From Acidobacteriota bacterium (lineage in GTDB: Bacteria > Acidobacteriota > Thermoanaerobaculia > Multivoradales > Multivoraceae), in assembly GCA_028877275.1 (NCBI GenBank), contig JAPPFP010000002.1, forward strand, positions 3,182-47,898: a stretch of DNA of 44,717 bases, written 5' to 3'. The notes beneath the pieces were generated by a model. That model was not told the DNA's origin, ran no database searches, and saw nothing but the letters and a program-made list of their open reading frames with translations. Positions within the stretch are counted from its first letter, which is position 1. Every line of letters begins with the position of its first letter. Made by a program: the position numbers and the translations under genes. This document shows, in pieces, positions 1 through 8,272 of this stretch.

Positions 1-105
1 CCCCCCCCCCCCCCCCCCCCCCCCGCCCCCCCGCCCCCCCCCCCCCCCCCCCCCACCCCCACCCCCCCCCCCCCGGGCCCCGCCCCGCCCGCCCCCCCCC
101 CACCG
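1..105. other. Low-complexity poly-C tract at the window edge
   Basis: About 100 bases are almost entirely C with a few G and two A. The tract runs directly into coding sequence that looks like the hydrophobic core of a signal peptide, so it replaces the true 5' end and promoter of the next gene. Poly-G/poly-C runs at contig ends are a known artefact of two-colour Illumina chemistry, and that is my preferred reading. A genuine homopolymer is possible but less likely. Confidence 0.75.
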
Positions 106-2607
106 GTGCTGTTCGTCGCGGCGGCGCTCCTCGCCGCTGCCGCGACACCTGCCGAAGCCCAGGGCAGCCGCCGACCGCAGGCGCGGCTGACGGACTTCCA
201 CGAGCAGTGGCTCGCGGAAGTGGAGCCGCTGCTGACAGAGGCAGAACGCCGGGCCTTCGAGCTGCTCGAAGGCCCAGGCGCACGCGAAAGATTCCATCGC
301 GCCTTCTGGGCGGCGAGGCCGCCGCACCTGCTCGAGCGCTGGCAGGAGAACCGCGAGGCTCGCGACCAGTTGAGAGAACGGTCTCCCGCGATGGCGCGCG
401 CCGTGCTCCTGGGCGGAAAGCCGGCCGACCGCCAGACGGTCGAACCTTGCGAGTCGGAACTCCGCCCGATCGAGATCTGGACCTACGACGGCTGGCGGCT
501 CGAGCACCAGCTCGGTCGTCCACCTCGCCGAGACGAAGACGAACTCGTTCTGGCGTTCGTTCAGCAGGTGACCTTCGACCCGCGGACCATGCGGCTCTGG
601 TCGCCGGCCTCCGGCGTCGACCTGACCTTCGACGCGGAACCGCGGGACGGAAATGGCGACGCCACCGAGGCGCCGCCAACCGGCGCGTCCAGGGTGCTGG
701 ACCGGGCGGAACGGCGCCGCTGCCTGACCCCGACCGAGCGAAGCCGCCTCGAGCGTCGGCTCGGACGCGCCGTCGGCTGGCGGGAGTTCATCGAGCGGCT
801 GGGCTGGACCGACGCAACGTCCGACGCCGACTGGATCGACCGCTTTCTTCGCGTCGAAGCGGTGCTCGACGTGGACGTCATGGCCCTGCCGGGCGTTGCA
901 CTCGACTTCGAACCCCTCGGTACCGAGAACCGGCGCACCGCGATGCGCGGCCGGCTGCGGCTGCCGCCCGAGCATCTCGCCACCATTGGCGCCGGCCAGA
1001 TCCTCGATCGGGTGACGATCACCGGCGATGTCTTTCTGCGCGACCGGCTGGCCGACGCCTTCGTGGTCACCCATCACGTGAGCGGCGGAACCACAGACAT
1101 TGCACTCGATTTCTACCGGCGGCTGCCGGCCGGCGCCTACCGGATGGAGATCCGCGCCGAAGATCGCCTTAGGCGCGGGCTGCTCCGCATGAGCCGGACG
1201 CTCGAAGTGCCCGCGCTCGACGTACCGCCCGACCTCCCCGACCTCGGCCTCCTGAGCCGTCGCGAGACGATCGCGCTCAACCAGTTGCCGAGCGTCGAGT
1301 TGCTGGCGCCCGAGGGCCGCGTCCTCGGCTCGACCTTCACCGCCCGTGTCGTCGCCAGTCCGGCCGTCTCTCGCGTCCACTTCCGGCGCGACGACGAGAC
1401 GGTCGCCACCGTCGATGCCCCTCCCTTCGTGCAGGAGCTCGATCTACCCGGCCGCCGTCACCGAATCGAGGTCCGGGGACACGACGCCGACGGCACGCTC
1501 CTGGCACGCCACGCGCTGGAGGTCGAGCGGGAAGACCATCCGTTCTCGATCGCGCTCCAGCGCCCCGACACGGCGTTCATCGAGAAGGCGCTCGACCTGT
1601 CGGTGCGCGTCGACGTCCCGTCCGGCCGGGATCTCGACCGCGTCGACTGCCATCTGGACGCCAAACTCCTCGAGAGCGTCACCTCACCGCCGTTCCGATG
1701 CCGGGTCCCGGCCGGACTGCGCCTGCCTCTGAGCTTCGTTCGAGCCGCCGCCACCCTCCGCACGGGTGAGACGGTCGAAGACCTCGTCTTCCTCGGCTCA
1801 GGGGCGCCGGAAGAGATCGAAGTGCGTCTCGTCGACCTCCTGGTCTCCGTCGGAGGCCGGCAGGCGGGACCGGCAACGGGACTCGACGCGGCCGACTTCC
1901 GCGTTCTGCACCGGGGCGTCGAGGCGCGGATCCGCGACTTCCGGAACCTCGCCGACCGACCGCTCACCGTTGCCCTGCTGATGGACATTTCGAGTTCGAT
2001 GGGCCGTGGCGTCCGCGTCGCCGCGACCAGTGCGCAACGCTTCTTCGAGGGCATCCTGACCGATCGCGACGCCGCCAGCCTGGTCGTCTTCAACCACGAC
2101 CTGGACCGCCTGGCGCCGTTCTCGGGCGACACCCGCCTGCTCCGCTACGCCGCCGAGGGTCTGCGCGCGTGGGGCTCCACGCGCCTCTACGACGGGATCG
2201 CCTATGCCGTCTCCTCGTTCGCAGGGCGTCCGGACCGGCGAGCCCTGGTCGTGCTCAGTGACGGCGCCGACACGGACAGCAATCTCGACTTCGAGCCCGT
2301 GCTCGCGCAGGTCGAACGCGCCGGCGTCGTCGTCTACCCGATCGCCCTGCGCGTGAACGACCCGGCAACCACCAAGGCGCTGGAGCGGCTCGCGGAGAGC
2401 ACCGGCGGCCGGTACCACGTGGCCGCTTCGGTCGAAGACCTGGATCGCATCTACCGGGAGATCGAGCGCGCCCTCCGTTCCCAGTACCTGATCGCCTTCG
2501 AACCGCCGCCCGGCATCGAGGCGCGTGCCGACGGGCTCCGGGACATCCAGGTCGAGGTGTCGCGAGCGGGGCTGACGGTGACGGGAGTGCGAAGCCGGGG
2601 GAGGTAA
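106..2607 (+). CDS. Secreted GWxTD-like / VWFA-related (Acidobacterial type) protein, 5' end probably missing
   Basis: Predicted exported protein of at least 833 residues. It opens at a GTG with a hydrophobic segment ending AEAQG, like the core and cleavage site of a signal peptide, but without the positively charged n-region. The real start therefore probably lay in the poly-C tract. Residues about 25-260 resemble the GWxTD domain (a W-x-E-I-W-x-Y-D-like stretch, then RLGWTDATSD). The middle looks like beta-sandwich repeats. The C-terminal 260 residues form a von Willebrand A domain of the VWFA-related class common in Acidobacteriota, with a MIDAS DISSS motif at D627 and a later VLSDGAD strand. 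The family is presumed to bind a metal and mediate protein contacts in the periplasm; its partner is unknown. The next gene starts 31 bp downstream. Confidence 0.85.
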   Translation: MLFVAAALLAAAATPAEAQGSRRPQARLTDFHEQWLAEVEPLLTEAERRAFELLEGPGARERFHRAFWAARPPHLLERWQENREARDQLRERSPAMARAVLLGGKPADRQTVEPCESELRPIEIWTYDGWRLEHQLGRPPRRDEDELVLAFVQQVTFDPRTMRLWSPASGVDLTFDAEPRDGNGDATEAPPTGASRVLDRAERRRCLTPTERSRLERRLGRAVGWREFIERLGWTDATSDADWIDRFLRVEAVLDVDVMALPGVALDFEPLGTENRRTAMRGRLRLPPEHLATIGAGQILDRVTITGDVFLRDRLADAFVVTHHVSGGTTDIALDFYRRLPAGAYRMEIRAEDRLRRGLLRMSRTLEVPALDVPPDLPDLGLLSRRETIALNQLPSVELLAPEGRVLGSTFTARVVASPAVSRVHFRRDDETVATVDAPPFVQELDLPGRRHRIEVRGHDADGTLLARHALEVEREDHPFSIALQRPDTAFIEKALDLSVRVDVPSGRDLDRVDCHLDAKLLESVTSPPFRCRVPAGLRLPLSFVRAAATLRTGETVEDLVFLGSGAPEEIEVRLVDLLVSVGGRQAGPATGLDAADFRVLHRGVEARIRDFRNLADRPLTVALLMDISSSMGRGVRVAATSAQRFFEGILTDRDAASLVVFNHDLDRLAPFSGDTRLLRYAAEGLRAWGSTRLYDGIAYAVSSFAGRPDRRALVVLSDGADTDSNLDFEPVLAQVERAGVVVYPIALRVNDPATTKALERLAESTGGRYHVAASVEDLDRIYREIERALRSQYLIAFEPPPGIEARADGLRDIQVEVSRAGLTVTGVRSRGR

Positions 2608-2626
2608 GCAGGCCGGCGCACCGACG

Positions 2627-2632
2627 TAGACT
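2627..2632 (+). promoter_or_regulatory. -10 element TAGACT, leaderless type
   Basis: TAGACT ends 6 bases before the ATG at 2639, which would put the transcription start at or next to the start codon. No Shine-Dalgarno sequence is present. The spacing matches the other -10 elements listed here. Confidence 0.45.
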
Positions 2633-2638
2633 GCCGGC

Positions 2639-3925
2639 ATGAGCGGGGAGCGGGCGGTGATGAGGGCGGTGACGCGCGCCCTCATCCAGCCATGCCGTGA
2701 GGCGCGGGGCAGCACGGGGTTCTGGCTCTTCGTGAGCCACCTCGTCACCACGTTCGGCATCGCGCTGTCGAACTTTCTCCTCTTCTTCACCCTGATCTGG
2801 GCCGCCGTCCGGCGAAAGCGGCTCCATTTCGCCGGCGGCGAGGAGGACCGGCGACGGCGGCGGCGGATTCTGCTCCCCCTGAGCCTCTACGCGGGCTGCT
2901 TCGTGCTCTCGGCCGTCTTCTCCTACGATCCGGCGACCAGCCTCCAGGAGGTCTCGACGCTCTACGCCGTGCTGACCCTGCCGCTGGCGCTGCTGCTCGT
3001 CCGTGGCGAGCGCCAGGTGCGGGTCGTCATCGTGGGCCTCACCGGGATCTCGGCCGTCCTCGCCGTCTACGGCCTGGCCCAGTTCGCCTTCACCGACTAC
3101 GGCCCGCTCCATCAGCGGATCCCCGGACCGTTCTCGCACTACATGACGTTCTCCGGCGTCCTCCTGCTGGGCCTCGCCCTGATCGCCGGCCGCCTCAGCC
3201 GCGCGGGCGGCTGGCGCTCCGGCGTCAACTGGATCGGTTTGGCCCTCGTCGGCGGGGCGCTGGCCCTGACTCTGACCCGCAGCGCCTGGGTGGGCGCCTT
3301 CGCCCTCGCGGTCGCGGCGATGGCCCTTCAGCGCCGCCGCGTCTTTCTGAGTTTCGCCGCCGCGCTGCTTCTGGCCGCCGCCTCGCTCGCCGCGGTGGCT
3401 CCGACCCTGTGGCCGACCTACTGGCAGCGAGCGACGTCGATGATCGAAGTCCGCTATCCCTCGAACTACGACCGCTTGTGCATGCTGTGGGCCGGCGGCC
3501 AGATGATCGCCGACCGCCCCTTGACCGGAATCGGCCCGGCCATGGTCCGCGAGTGGTACCCGGCCTACCGGCATCCGACATCGGTCCGGGCGCGCGTAAA
3601 ACACCTGCACAACACGTTCGTCCACATGGCAGCGAGCCGCGGCATACCCTCCCTGCTCAGTTATCTCTGGCTGATGGCCGCGGCAGGGGCGATGGCGTTC
3701 GAGGGCTATCGCCGCGAAGGCGGGCGGGCGGGGCCGCGCGCCGATCTCTACCTCGGCGTCCTCTTCGCCCTCCTGGCACTGAACGTGGCCGGCCTGTTCG
3801 AAGCGAACTGGCGCGACACGGAGATTCAGCGCTGGACGCTGTTCCTGCTGGCCCTGCCGGTTATCCTCCGCGCTCCAGACGACCAGCCCGGAGATTCGGC
3901 ATGCACCTCGACCGCCTCAGTCTGA
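2639..3925 (+). CDS. O-antigen ligase / Wzy-like polytopic membrane protein
   Basis: A 428-residue inner-membrane protein with about 10-12 hydrophobic helices. The Wzy_C (O-antigen ligase/polymerase) signature is visible: TLTRSAWVG in a central helix, and late in the protein LHNTFVHMAASRGIPSLL, the family's H-N motif following a large periplasmic loop. Members transfer or polymerise undecaprenyl-linked glycans at the periplasmic face. I cannot tell ligase from polymerase. No glycosyltransferases are nearby, so the glycan is unknown. The ATG lies 6 bases after a -10-like TAGACT. The 3' end overlaps the next gene by 25 bp. Confidence 0.85.
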   Translation: MSGERAVMRAVTRALIQPCREARGSTGFWLFVSHLVTTFGIALSNFLLFFTLIWAAVRRKRLHFAGGEEDRRRRRRILLPLSLYAGCFVLSAVFSYDPATSLQEVSTLYAVLTLPLALLLVRGERQVRVVIVGLTGISAVLAVYGLAQFAFTDYGPLHQRIPGPFSHYMTFSGVLLLGLALIAGRLSRAGGWRSGVNWIGLALVGGALALTLTRSAWVGAFALAVAAMALQRRRVFLSFAAALLLAAASLAAVAPTLWPTYWQRATSMIEVRYPSNYDRLCMLWAGGQMIADRPLTGIGPAMVREWYPAYRHPTSVRARVKHLHNTFVHMAASRGIPSLLSYLWLMAAAGAMAFEGYRREGGRAGPRADLYLGVLFALLALNVAGLFEANWRDTEIQRWTLFLLALPVILRAPDDQPGDSACTSTASV

Positions 3926-5319
3926 TCCAGCTCCTCGACCTTCTGTCGGCCCGGGAGATCTCCTGCGCCGAGTTGATGGACGCGACCCTGGAGCGCATCG
4001 AGGCCACGCACCCGAAGCTCAACGCGGTCGTCAGCCAGCGGCCTCGCGAAGCGTTGCGGGCCGACGCCGAGGCGGCCGACGCCCGACGCGCCGCCGGCGA
4101 CGCCCGGCCGCTCGAGGGCGTGCCCCTCGGCGTCAAGGACCTCGAGGACGTGGCCGGCATGGTGACGTCGATGGGTTCGCGGGTGTTCCGCGACTCGGTC
4201 GCCGAGGCGGACTCGACCCAGGTGGCGCGGCTGCGCGACGCCGGCGCGATCGTCGTCGGCAAGACGAACACTCCCGAGTTCGGGTTCACCGCGATCACCA
4301 AGAACCCGTTGTTCGGCGTCACTCGCTCGCCCTGGAACCTCGAGCGCACTCCGGGCGGGTCGAGCGGCGGTTCCTCCGCGGTCCTCGCGGGCGGCGTGCT
4401 GCCCCTCGTCACCTCCTCGGACGGCGGCGGCTCGATCCGGATTCCGGCCAGTTTCACCGGCGCGTTCGGCCTCAAGCCGAGCCAGGGGCGGATACCGCGC
4501 GGGCCGATGAAGGCCTGGGACTACGGCAGCACCGCGGTCTACGGTCCCCTCACCCGCACAGTGGAGGACGGGGCCCTGTTCCTCGACCTGGTCGCCGGCC
4601 CCTCGCCCTGCGATCCGGGCTCGTTGCCCCACCCGGGTCTGAGCTACCGCGAAGTGCTCGAGTCGGGCCTCCCGTCTTCCGTCCGCATCGCATGGTCGCC
4701 GGACCTCGGATACGCAAGGGTCCAATCGGACGTCGCGCGTGTGGCCGCGGACGCGGCGGCCGTGTTCGACCAATCCGGTCTCACGGTCGAATCCCTCGAA
4801 GAGCACGTACCGGGCGGCCCGCCGATGCTCACAGCGGCATGGGGCACACTGGGCAACTTCCTGATCGCCGGCCAGATCCACGAACCGCTTCGCAACCGGC
4901 GCCAGGACATGACGCACTCGTTCGCGGAGGCGCTGGAGCGCTCCTGGGAGATGACGCCCGAGACCTTCGGCGCCGCGGCGCGCGAGCGCGGCCAGTTGAA
5001 TCTCTGGTGCGGCGAGGTCTTCAACCACTTCGATCTGCTGCTGACGCCGACCGTGCCCTACGATCCACCGCCCGCCCGCGGTCCCTTCCCGACCCAAACC
5101 GAGGGCAGGGAGCAGGTGCCGGCCGGCGTCGCGGCGTTCACGATTCCGTTCAACATGTCCGGCCACCCGGCGGCAACGGTGCGCGCCGGCCTGTCAGACG
5201 CCGGCCTGCCGGTCGGCCTGCAGATCGTCGGGCCGCGACACCGGGACGACCTGGTGCTCCGGGCCGCCCGCCTGTTCGAGCGCGCCCGACCCTGGCACCC
5301 GAGCTGGCCGGAAGTCTGA
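3901..5319 (+). CDS. Amidase-signature family hydrolase
   Basis: A 472-residue serine amidase with the complete Ser-cisSer-Lys triad: K79 in GVKD, S154 in GGSSGGSS and the nucleophile S178 in DGGGSIRIPA. Family members hydrolyse amides (amidases, FAAH-like enzymes, Glu-tRNA amidotransferase subunit A). No GatB or GatC gene is adjacent, so a stand-alone catabolic or detoxifying amidase is more likely than GatA. The frame is open upstream inside the preceding gene, but similarity begins at MHLDRLSLIQLLDLL, so I place the start at 3901. This overlaps the ligase-like gene by 25 bp and suggests co-transcription. The substrate is unknown. Confidence 0.9.
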   Translation: MHLDRLSLIQLLDLLSAREISCAELMDATLERIEATHPKLNAVVSQRPREALRADAEAADARRAAGDARPLEGVPLGVKDLEDVAGMVTSMGSRVFRDSVAEADSTQVARLRDAGAIVVGKTNTPEFGFTAITKNPLFGVTRSPWNLERTPGGSSGGSSAVLAGGVLPLVTSSDGGGSIRIPASFTGAFGLKPSQGRIPRGPMKAWDYGSTAVYGPLTRTVEDGALFLDLVAGPSPCDPGSLPHPGLSYREVLESGLPSSVRIAWSPDLGYARVQSDVARVAADAAAVFDQSGLTVESLEEHVPGGPPMLTAAWGTLGNFLIAGQIHEPLRNRRQDMTHSFAEALERSWEMTPETFGAAARERGQLNLWCGEVFNHFDLLLTPTVPYDPPPARGPFPTQTEGREQVPAGVAAFTIPFNMSGHPAATVRAGLSDAGLPVGLQIVGPRHRDDLVLRAARLFERARPWHPSWPEV

Positions 5320-5347
5320 TCCTGGCCGGGGTGCGGCCGGAAAGCGT

Positions 5348-6136
5348 CTAGAGCTTGCGCGGCATGCCGCCGTCGATGTTCACCATCTCCCCGGTGAGGA
5401 ACCGCGCCTCGTCCGACACCAGGAAGAGCACGACGTTCGCCACGTCTTCCGGCATCCCGGGTCCCGGGATGATCTGCATGTGCTCGAACATGGGCTTGAA
5501 CCAGTGGTCGCCAGCCGGATTGGTCGCGCCCGGCGTGATCACCTGTCCCGGCCGCACGCAGTTCGCACGGATGCCGTGGCGTCCGCCCATGCTCGCCAGG
5601 TAGCGAGTGAACGCGTCGACTCCCGCCTTCGCCGCGTAGTACGACGACGATGGCAGCCCGCCCGCCAGTTCCTGGATCGCCTCGCTGAAGCCCGTCGTCG
5701 CCGCCAAGGACGACATGTTGACGATCGCGCCGCCGCCGGCGGCCAGGAGGTGCGGCCAGACCGCCCTCGACATGTAGAACGTGCCCGTCAGGTTGACCCG
5801 GATGACTCGATCCCAAACCTCGTTCGACTCGTCCGGGAAGTTCTCGCCTGCTCCGCCGCCGGCGTTGTTGAAGAGGATGTCGATGCGTCCGAAGTGGCCG
5901 ACCGCCGCGGCGACCGCCGCGTCGACAGCCTCTGAATCGCCGACATCGCAGGCAAAGAACTTCGCGTCGCCGCCGGCAGTCCGGATCGCATCCTGGACCT
6001 CGACGCCCTCCTGCTCGCGCCGCGCCATCAGCGCCACCCGGGCGCCTTCCCGGGCGAAGGTCCCGGCGGTGGCGGCACCGATGCCGCTGTTGCCGCCGGT
6101 CACGATCGCCACGCGCCCTTCGAGTCTTCGGCTCAT
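5348..6136 (-). CDS. Short-chain dehydrogenase/reductase (SDR)
   Basis: A 262-residue classical SDR. The nucleotide-binding motif TGGNSGIG spans residues 13-20, NNAG lies near residue 90, the catalytic Ser is in NMSS (142-143), and Y166/K170 form YxxxK. The C-terminal FLTGEMVNIDGG strand is typical of FabG-like SDRs. The frame continues upstream, but the ATG at 6136 is preceded by GGAG 8 bases away and fits the family N-terminus. It lies 32 bp downstream of the alcohol dehydrogenase on the same strand, so the two are probably co-transcribed. A few residues are inserted before YxxxK (after QELAGG). The substrate cannot be deduced. Confidence 0.9.
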   Translation of the reverse strand: MSRRLEGRVAIVTGGNSGIGAATAGTFAREGARVALMARREQEGVEVQDAIRTAGGDAKFFACDVGDSEAVDAAVAAAVGHFGRIDILFNNAGGGAGENFPDESNEVWDRVIRVNLTGTFYMSRAVWPHLLAAGGGAIVNMSSLAATTGFSEAIQELAGGLPSSSYYAAKAGVDAFTRYLASMGGRHGIRANCVRPGQVITPGATNPAGDHWFKPMFEHMQIIPGPGMPEDVANVVLFLVSDEARFLTGEMVNIDGGMPRKL

Positions 6137-6168
6137 CGTCTGTGCTCCATCTGTTCGTTTCGGAAAAA

Positions 6169-7191
6169 CTAGGGAACGACGGTCACCTTGACCGCTCCCG
6201 ACCGTTTGTCGCCCGCGATCTCGAAGGCGCGCTCGATCTCGTCCAGCGGCACCTGGTGGGTGAGCAGGCTGTCGAAGCCGTCCCCACCCGCAACGAGTAT
6301 GCCCACCGCATCGGCGAAGTCGACTTCGCCCGGCCTCCGCGAATAGCAGTTCGACCACTGCAGGCGCGCTTCCTTGCCGAGCAGCACGAGGGGGTCGAGG
6401 GTCAGGAGGCCCATGAACACACCGAGCACGCAAATCGTGCCGCCCGGGGCGAGGGCGATGCCCGCCCCCGTCATCGTGTCCGCCAGGCCGCCAACCGTTT
6501 CGACCACGAGATCGGCGTCGTAGCCGGTCAGGTCTTCAGGAGTACTGGCGTCCAGCACCTCGTGCGCGCCGAGCCGCCTTGCCGCCGTGGCCTGGTGGGG
6601 GTGACGGGCCGTGATCGCCACGTGGCCGAAGTCCCAGGCTCGGGCCACCGCGACCGCCGCGAGACCGATGGAACCGGCGCCCAGGATCAGCAGCTTCGCC
6701 GGCGGTTTCTTCCGGTCCGCATCCGCGAGCCGAAGTCCATGAACGGCGACCGCGAACGGTTCGGCGAGGGCGGCTAGGGACGGCGGCAGGGAACCTGGAA
6801 CGCGGTACAGGCGATGGGCCGGCACGACGACGGCGTCCGCGAAGCCGCCCGGCCGCCGCATGCCGTAGAGCTCGAGTTCCCGGCAGATCGAGTCCCGGCC
6901 CTCGCGGCACGGATCGCAGTCACCGCAGGATGCGAGCGGTTCCACGACCACCGGTTCTCCCGCTTCGAAGCCCGAGACACCGGCTCCCAAGTCATCCACG
7001 ACGCCGGCCATCTCGTGGCCCATCACCGAGCCCGGTTCGATGATCGGTTTCGGACTGTGAACCAGGTGCAGGTCGGTCCCGCACAAGCCGCACGCGGTGA
7101 TCCGAAGCCGAACCTCGTCCCGGCCGGGTTCCGGCAACACCCGCTCGGCGAGCGTTACCTCACCGGGGCCGAGATAAACGCCCGCGCGCAT
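6169..7191 (-). CDS. Zinc-dependent alcohol dehydrogenase (MDR family)
   Basis: A 340-residue medium-chain dehydrogenase of the threonine/sorbitol dehydrogenase type. The catalytic-zinc region shows C37-G-T-D and GHE (H59, E60). The structural-zinc lobe has four cysteines at 89, 92, 95 and 103. The Rossmann motif LILGAGSIGLAAV starts the cofactor domain. It should oxidise a secondary alcohol or polyol with NAD(P). The ATG at 7191 follows a TACGAT -10 element by 7 bases and has no Shine-Dalgarno sequence, indicating a leaderless message. It is the first gene of a two-gene unit with the SDR. The substrate is unknown. Confidence 0.92.
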   Translation of the reverse strand: MRAGVYLGPGEVTLAERVLPEPGRDEVRLRITACGLCGTDLHLVHSPKPIIEPGSVMGHEMAGVVDDLGAGVSGFEAGEPVVVEPLASCGDCDPCREGRDSICRELELYGMRRPGGFADAVVVPAHRLYRVPGSLPPSLAALAEPFAVAVHGLRLADADRKKPPAKLLILGAGSIGLAAVAVARAWDFGHVAITARHPHQATAARRLGAHEVLDASTPEDLTGYDADLVVETVGGLADTMTGAGIALAPGGTICVLGVFMGLLTLDPLVLLGKEARLQWSNCYSRRPGEVDFADAVGILVAGGDGFDSLLTHQVPLDEIERAFEIAGDKRSGAVKVTVVP

Positions 7192-7198
7192 CGCGCGG

Positions 7199-7204
7199 AT
7201 CGTA
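7199..7204 (-). promoter_or_regulatory. -10 element TACGAT (extended TGC), leaderless type
   Basis: On the minus strand TGCTACGAT is followed by 7 bases and then the ATG of the alcohol dehydrogenase. The TG one base upstream makes it an extended -10. No ribosome-binding site fits in the gap. Confidence 0.5.
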
Positions 7205-7219
7205 GCAACGGCCTACCGA

Positions 7220-8158
7220 TCAGAAACCGAGTTCGGAGCAGTCGGTCGCCTCGCCGTTCACGGTGCAGGCGCAGTCGCCGTCCGTGCAGTCGACGTTGAC
7301 CTCGCATTCGCCCGAGTCGCCGCAGGCCGAGGCGGCGAACGCGAAGGAGTTCGCGTTGTCCACATCGACGGTGCAGTCCTCGCCCTCCTCGCAGGCGACC
7401 TTGACCTCGATCACCCGGGCTTCGTGCTCGCCGGCATGGTGGCCAGCCTCAGCGCTCGACATCTCGACGCGCCGCTCCCGCTCCTCCAGCGCGGCGCTGA
7501 TCTTCTGCATCCGGCCATCGCGCCAGACCTCGAGCACGACGGTGTCGCCGTCCTCGTGGCCGCGGACGGCCGCCGCCAGCGCCGACGAGGATGCGACCGG
7601 CTCGCCGTCAACGGCGGTGACGATGTCGCCGACCTCAAGGCCGGCACGGAAGGCCGGACTGCCTTCGACGAGTTTGCCGACCATGACGCCCGCGTCCTCC
7701 GGGACGCCAAAGTGGGTGCGCAGTTCCGGCGTGAGATCGGAGAGCTGCACGCCGAGAAACGCGCCGCCACCGTGCCGCAGATGCAGCCGCGAACCGCGCT
7801 CGCCGAGCCCCTTCATCACTCGATGCACACGACGGCGGATCGACTCGCCAGCTTCGCCGTCACCCTCGTGCTCCTCGATCACGACTACGTCGTGGTCGCC
7901 GGCCTTGAGGACTCTGACGTTGTCCTCCGAGACCCACTCGTGGTCCCCGTCGTGGAGAACCCGGACGTCGCCGTCGTCACCGACAAAGAGCACACGCGAC
8001 ACGGCTTCGGGGCAGTCATCGCCCTCGCAGTCCATCGCCGCCTTGATCTTCTTGACCTCGATTCGGCGAACCTTCTTCTCCTCGTCGTCCAGAGCGACGA
8101 CCGGGGCCGCAAGCGCCAGCGCCAGACCAACCACCAACCAGACCTTCATTCGTGACAT
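7220..8158 (-). CDS. Exported PDZ-domain protein with Cys-rich C-terminal repeats
   Basis: A 312-residue protein with an N-terminal signal peptide (MSRMKVWLVVGLALALAAPV, cleavage near residue 22). A charged region with a CEGDDC motif (C44, C49) follows, then a PDZ domain at about 133-225 beginning GAFLGVQLSDL and containing GSPAFRAGLEVGDIVTAVDG. There is no protease domain, so it is not an HtrA protease. Residues 256-307 hold eight further cysteines in three similar units: CEEGEDC, CGDSGEC and CTDGDCAC, each followed by a short V-D/N-V-like strand. The total of ten cysteines suggests disulfides or metal binding in the periplasm. GAGGGA lies 8 bases before the chosen ATG. Function unknown; perhaps a scaffold for misfolded or unassembled proteins. 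Confidence 0.85.
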   Translation of the reverse strand: MSRMKVWLVVGLALALAAPVVALDDEEKKVRRIEVKKIKAAMDCEGDDCPEAVSRVLFVGDDGDVRVLHDGDHEWVSEDNVRVLKAGDHDVVVIEEHEGDGEAGESIRRRVHRVMKGLGERGSRLHLRHGGGAFLGVQLSDLTPELRTHFGVPEDAGVMVGKLVEGSPAFRAGLEVGDIVTAVDGEPVASSSALAAAVRGHEDGDTVVLEVWRDGRMQKISAALEERERRVEMSSAEAGHHAGEHEARVIEVKVACEEGEDCTVDVDNANSFAFAASACGDSGECEVNVDCTDGDCACTVNGEATDCSELGF

Positions 8159-8186
8159 GTCGAGTTCCCTCTTTCGTTCCCTCTCA

Positions 8187-8192
8187 TTCTAG
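8187..8192 (-). promoter_or_regulatory. Putative -10 element TAGAAT for the PDZ gene
   Basis: TAGAAT reads on the minus strand 28 bases before the ATG, leaving room for a short leader with the GAGGGA ribosome-binding site. No convincing -35 is visible. Confidence 0.4.
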
Positions 8193-8272
8193 TCGGCGGA
8201 CCGCGATGCCGGGCCGCCTCTGTAGGGATAACGCGGCCCGGCCGGATTCGTTCCCCCGGAGCGGGCGCTCGC

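Noticed and set aside
3409..3900. Upstream start for the amidase inside the O-antigen-ligase-like gene
   Set aside because: Amidase-like sequence starts at the ATG at 3901; the upstream part is an off-frame reading of a membrane protein.
7250..7450. Cys-rich codon repeats as a CRISPR-like or satellite array
   Set aside because: The similarity is at protein level in three short units of a coding frame; the DNA units differ in length and sequence.
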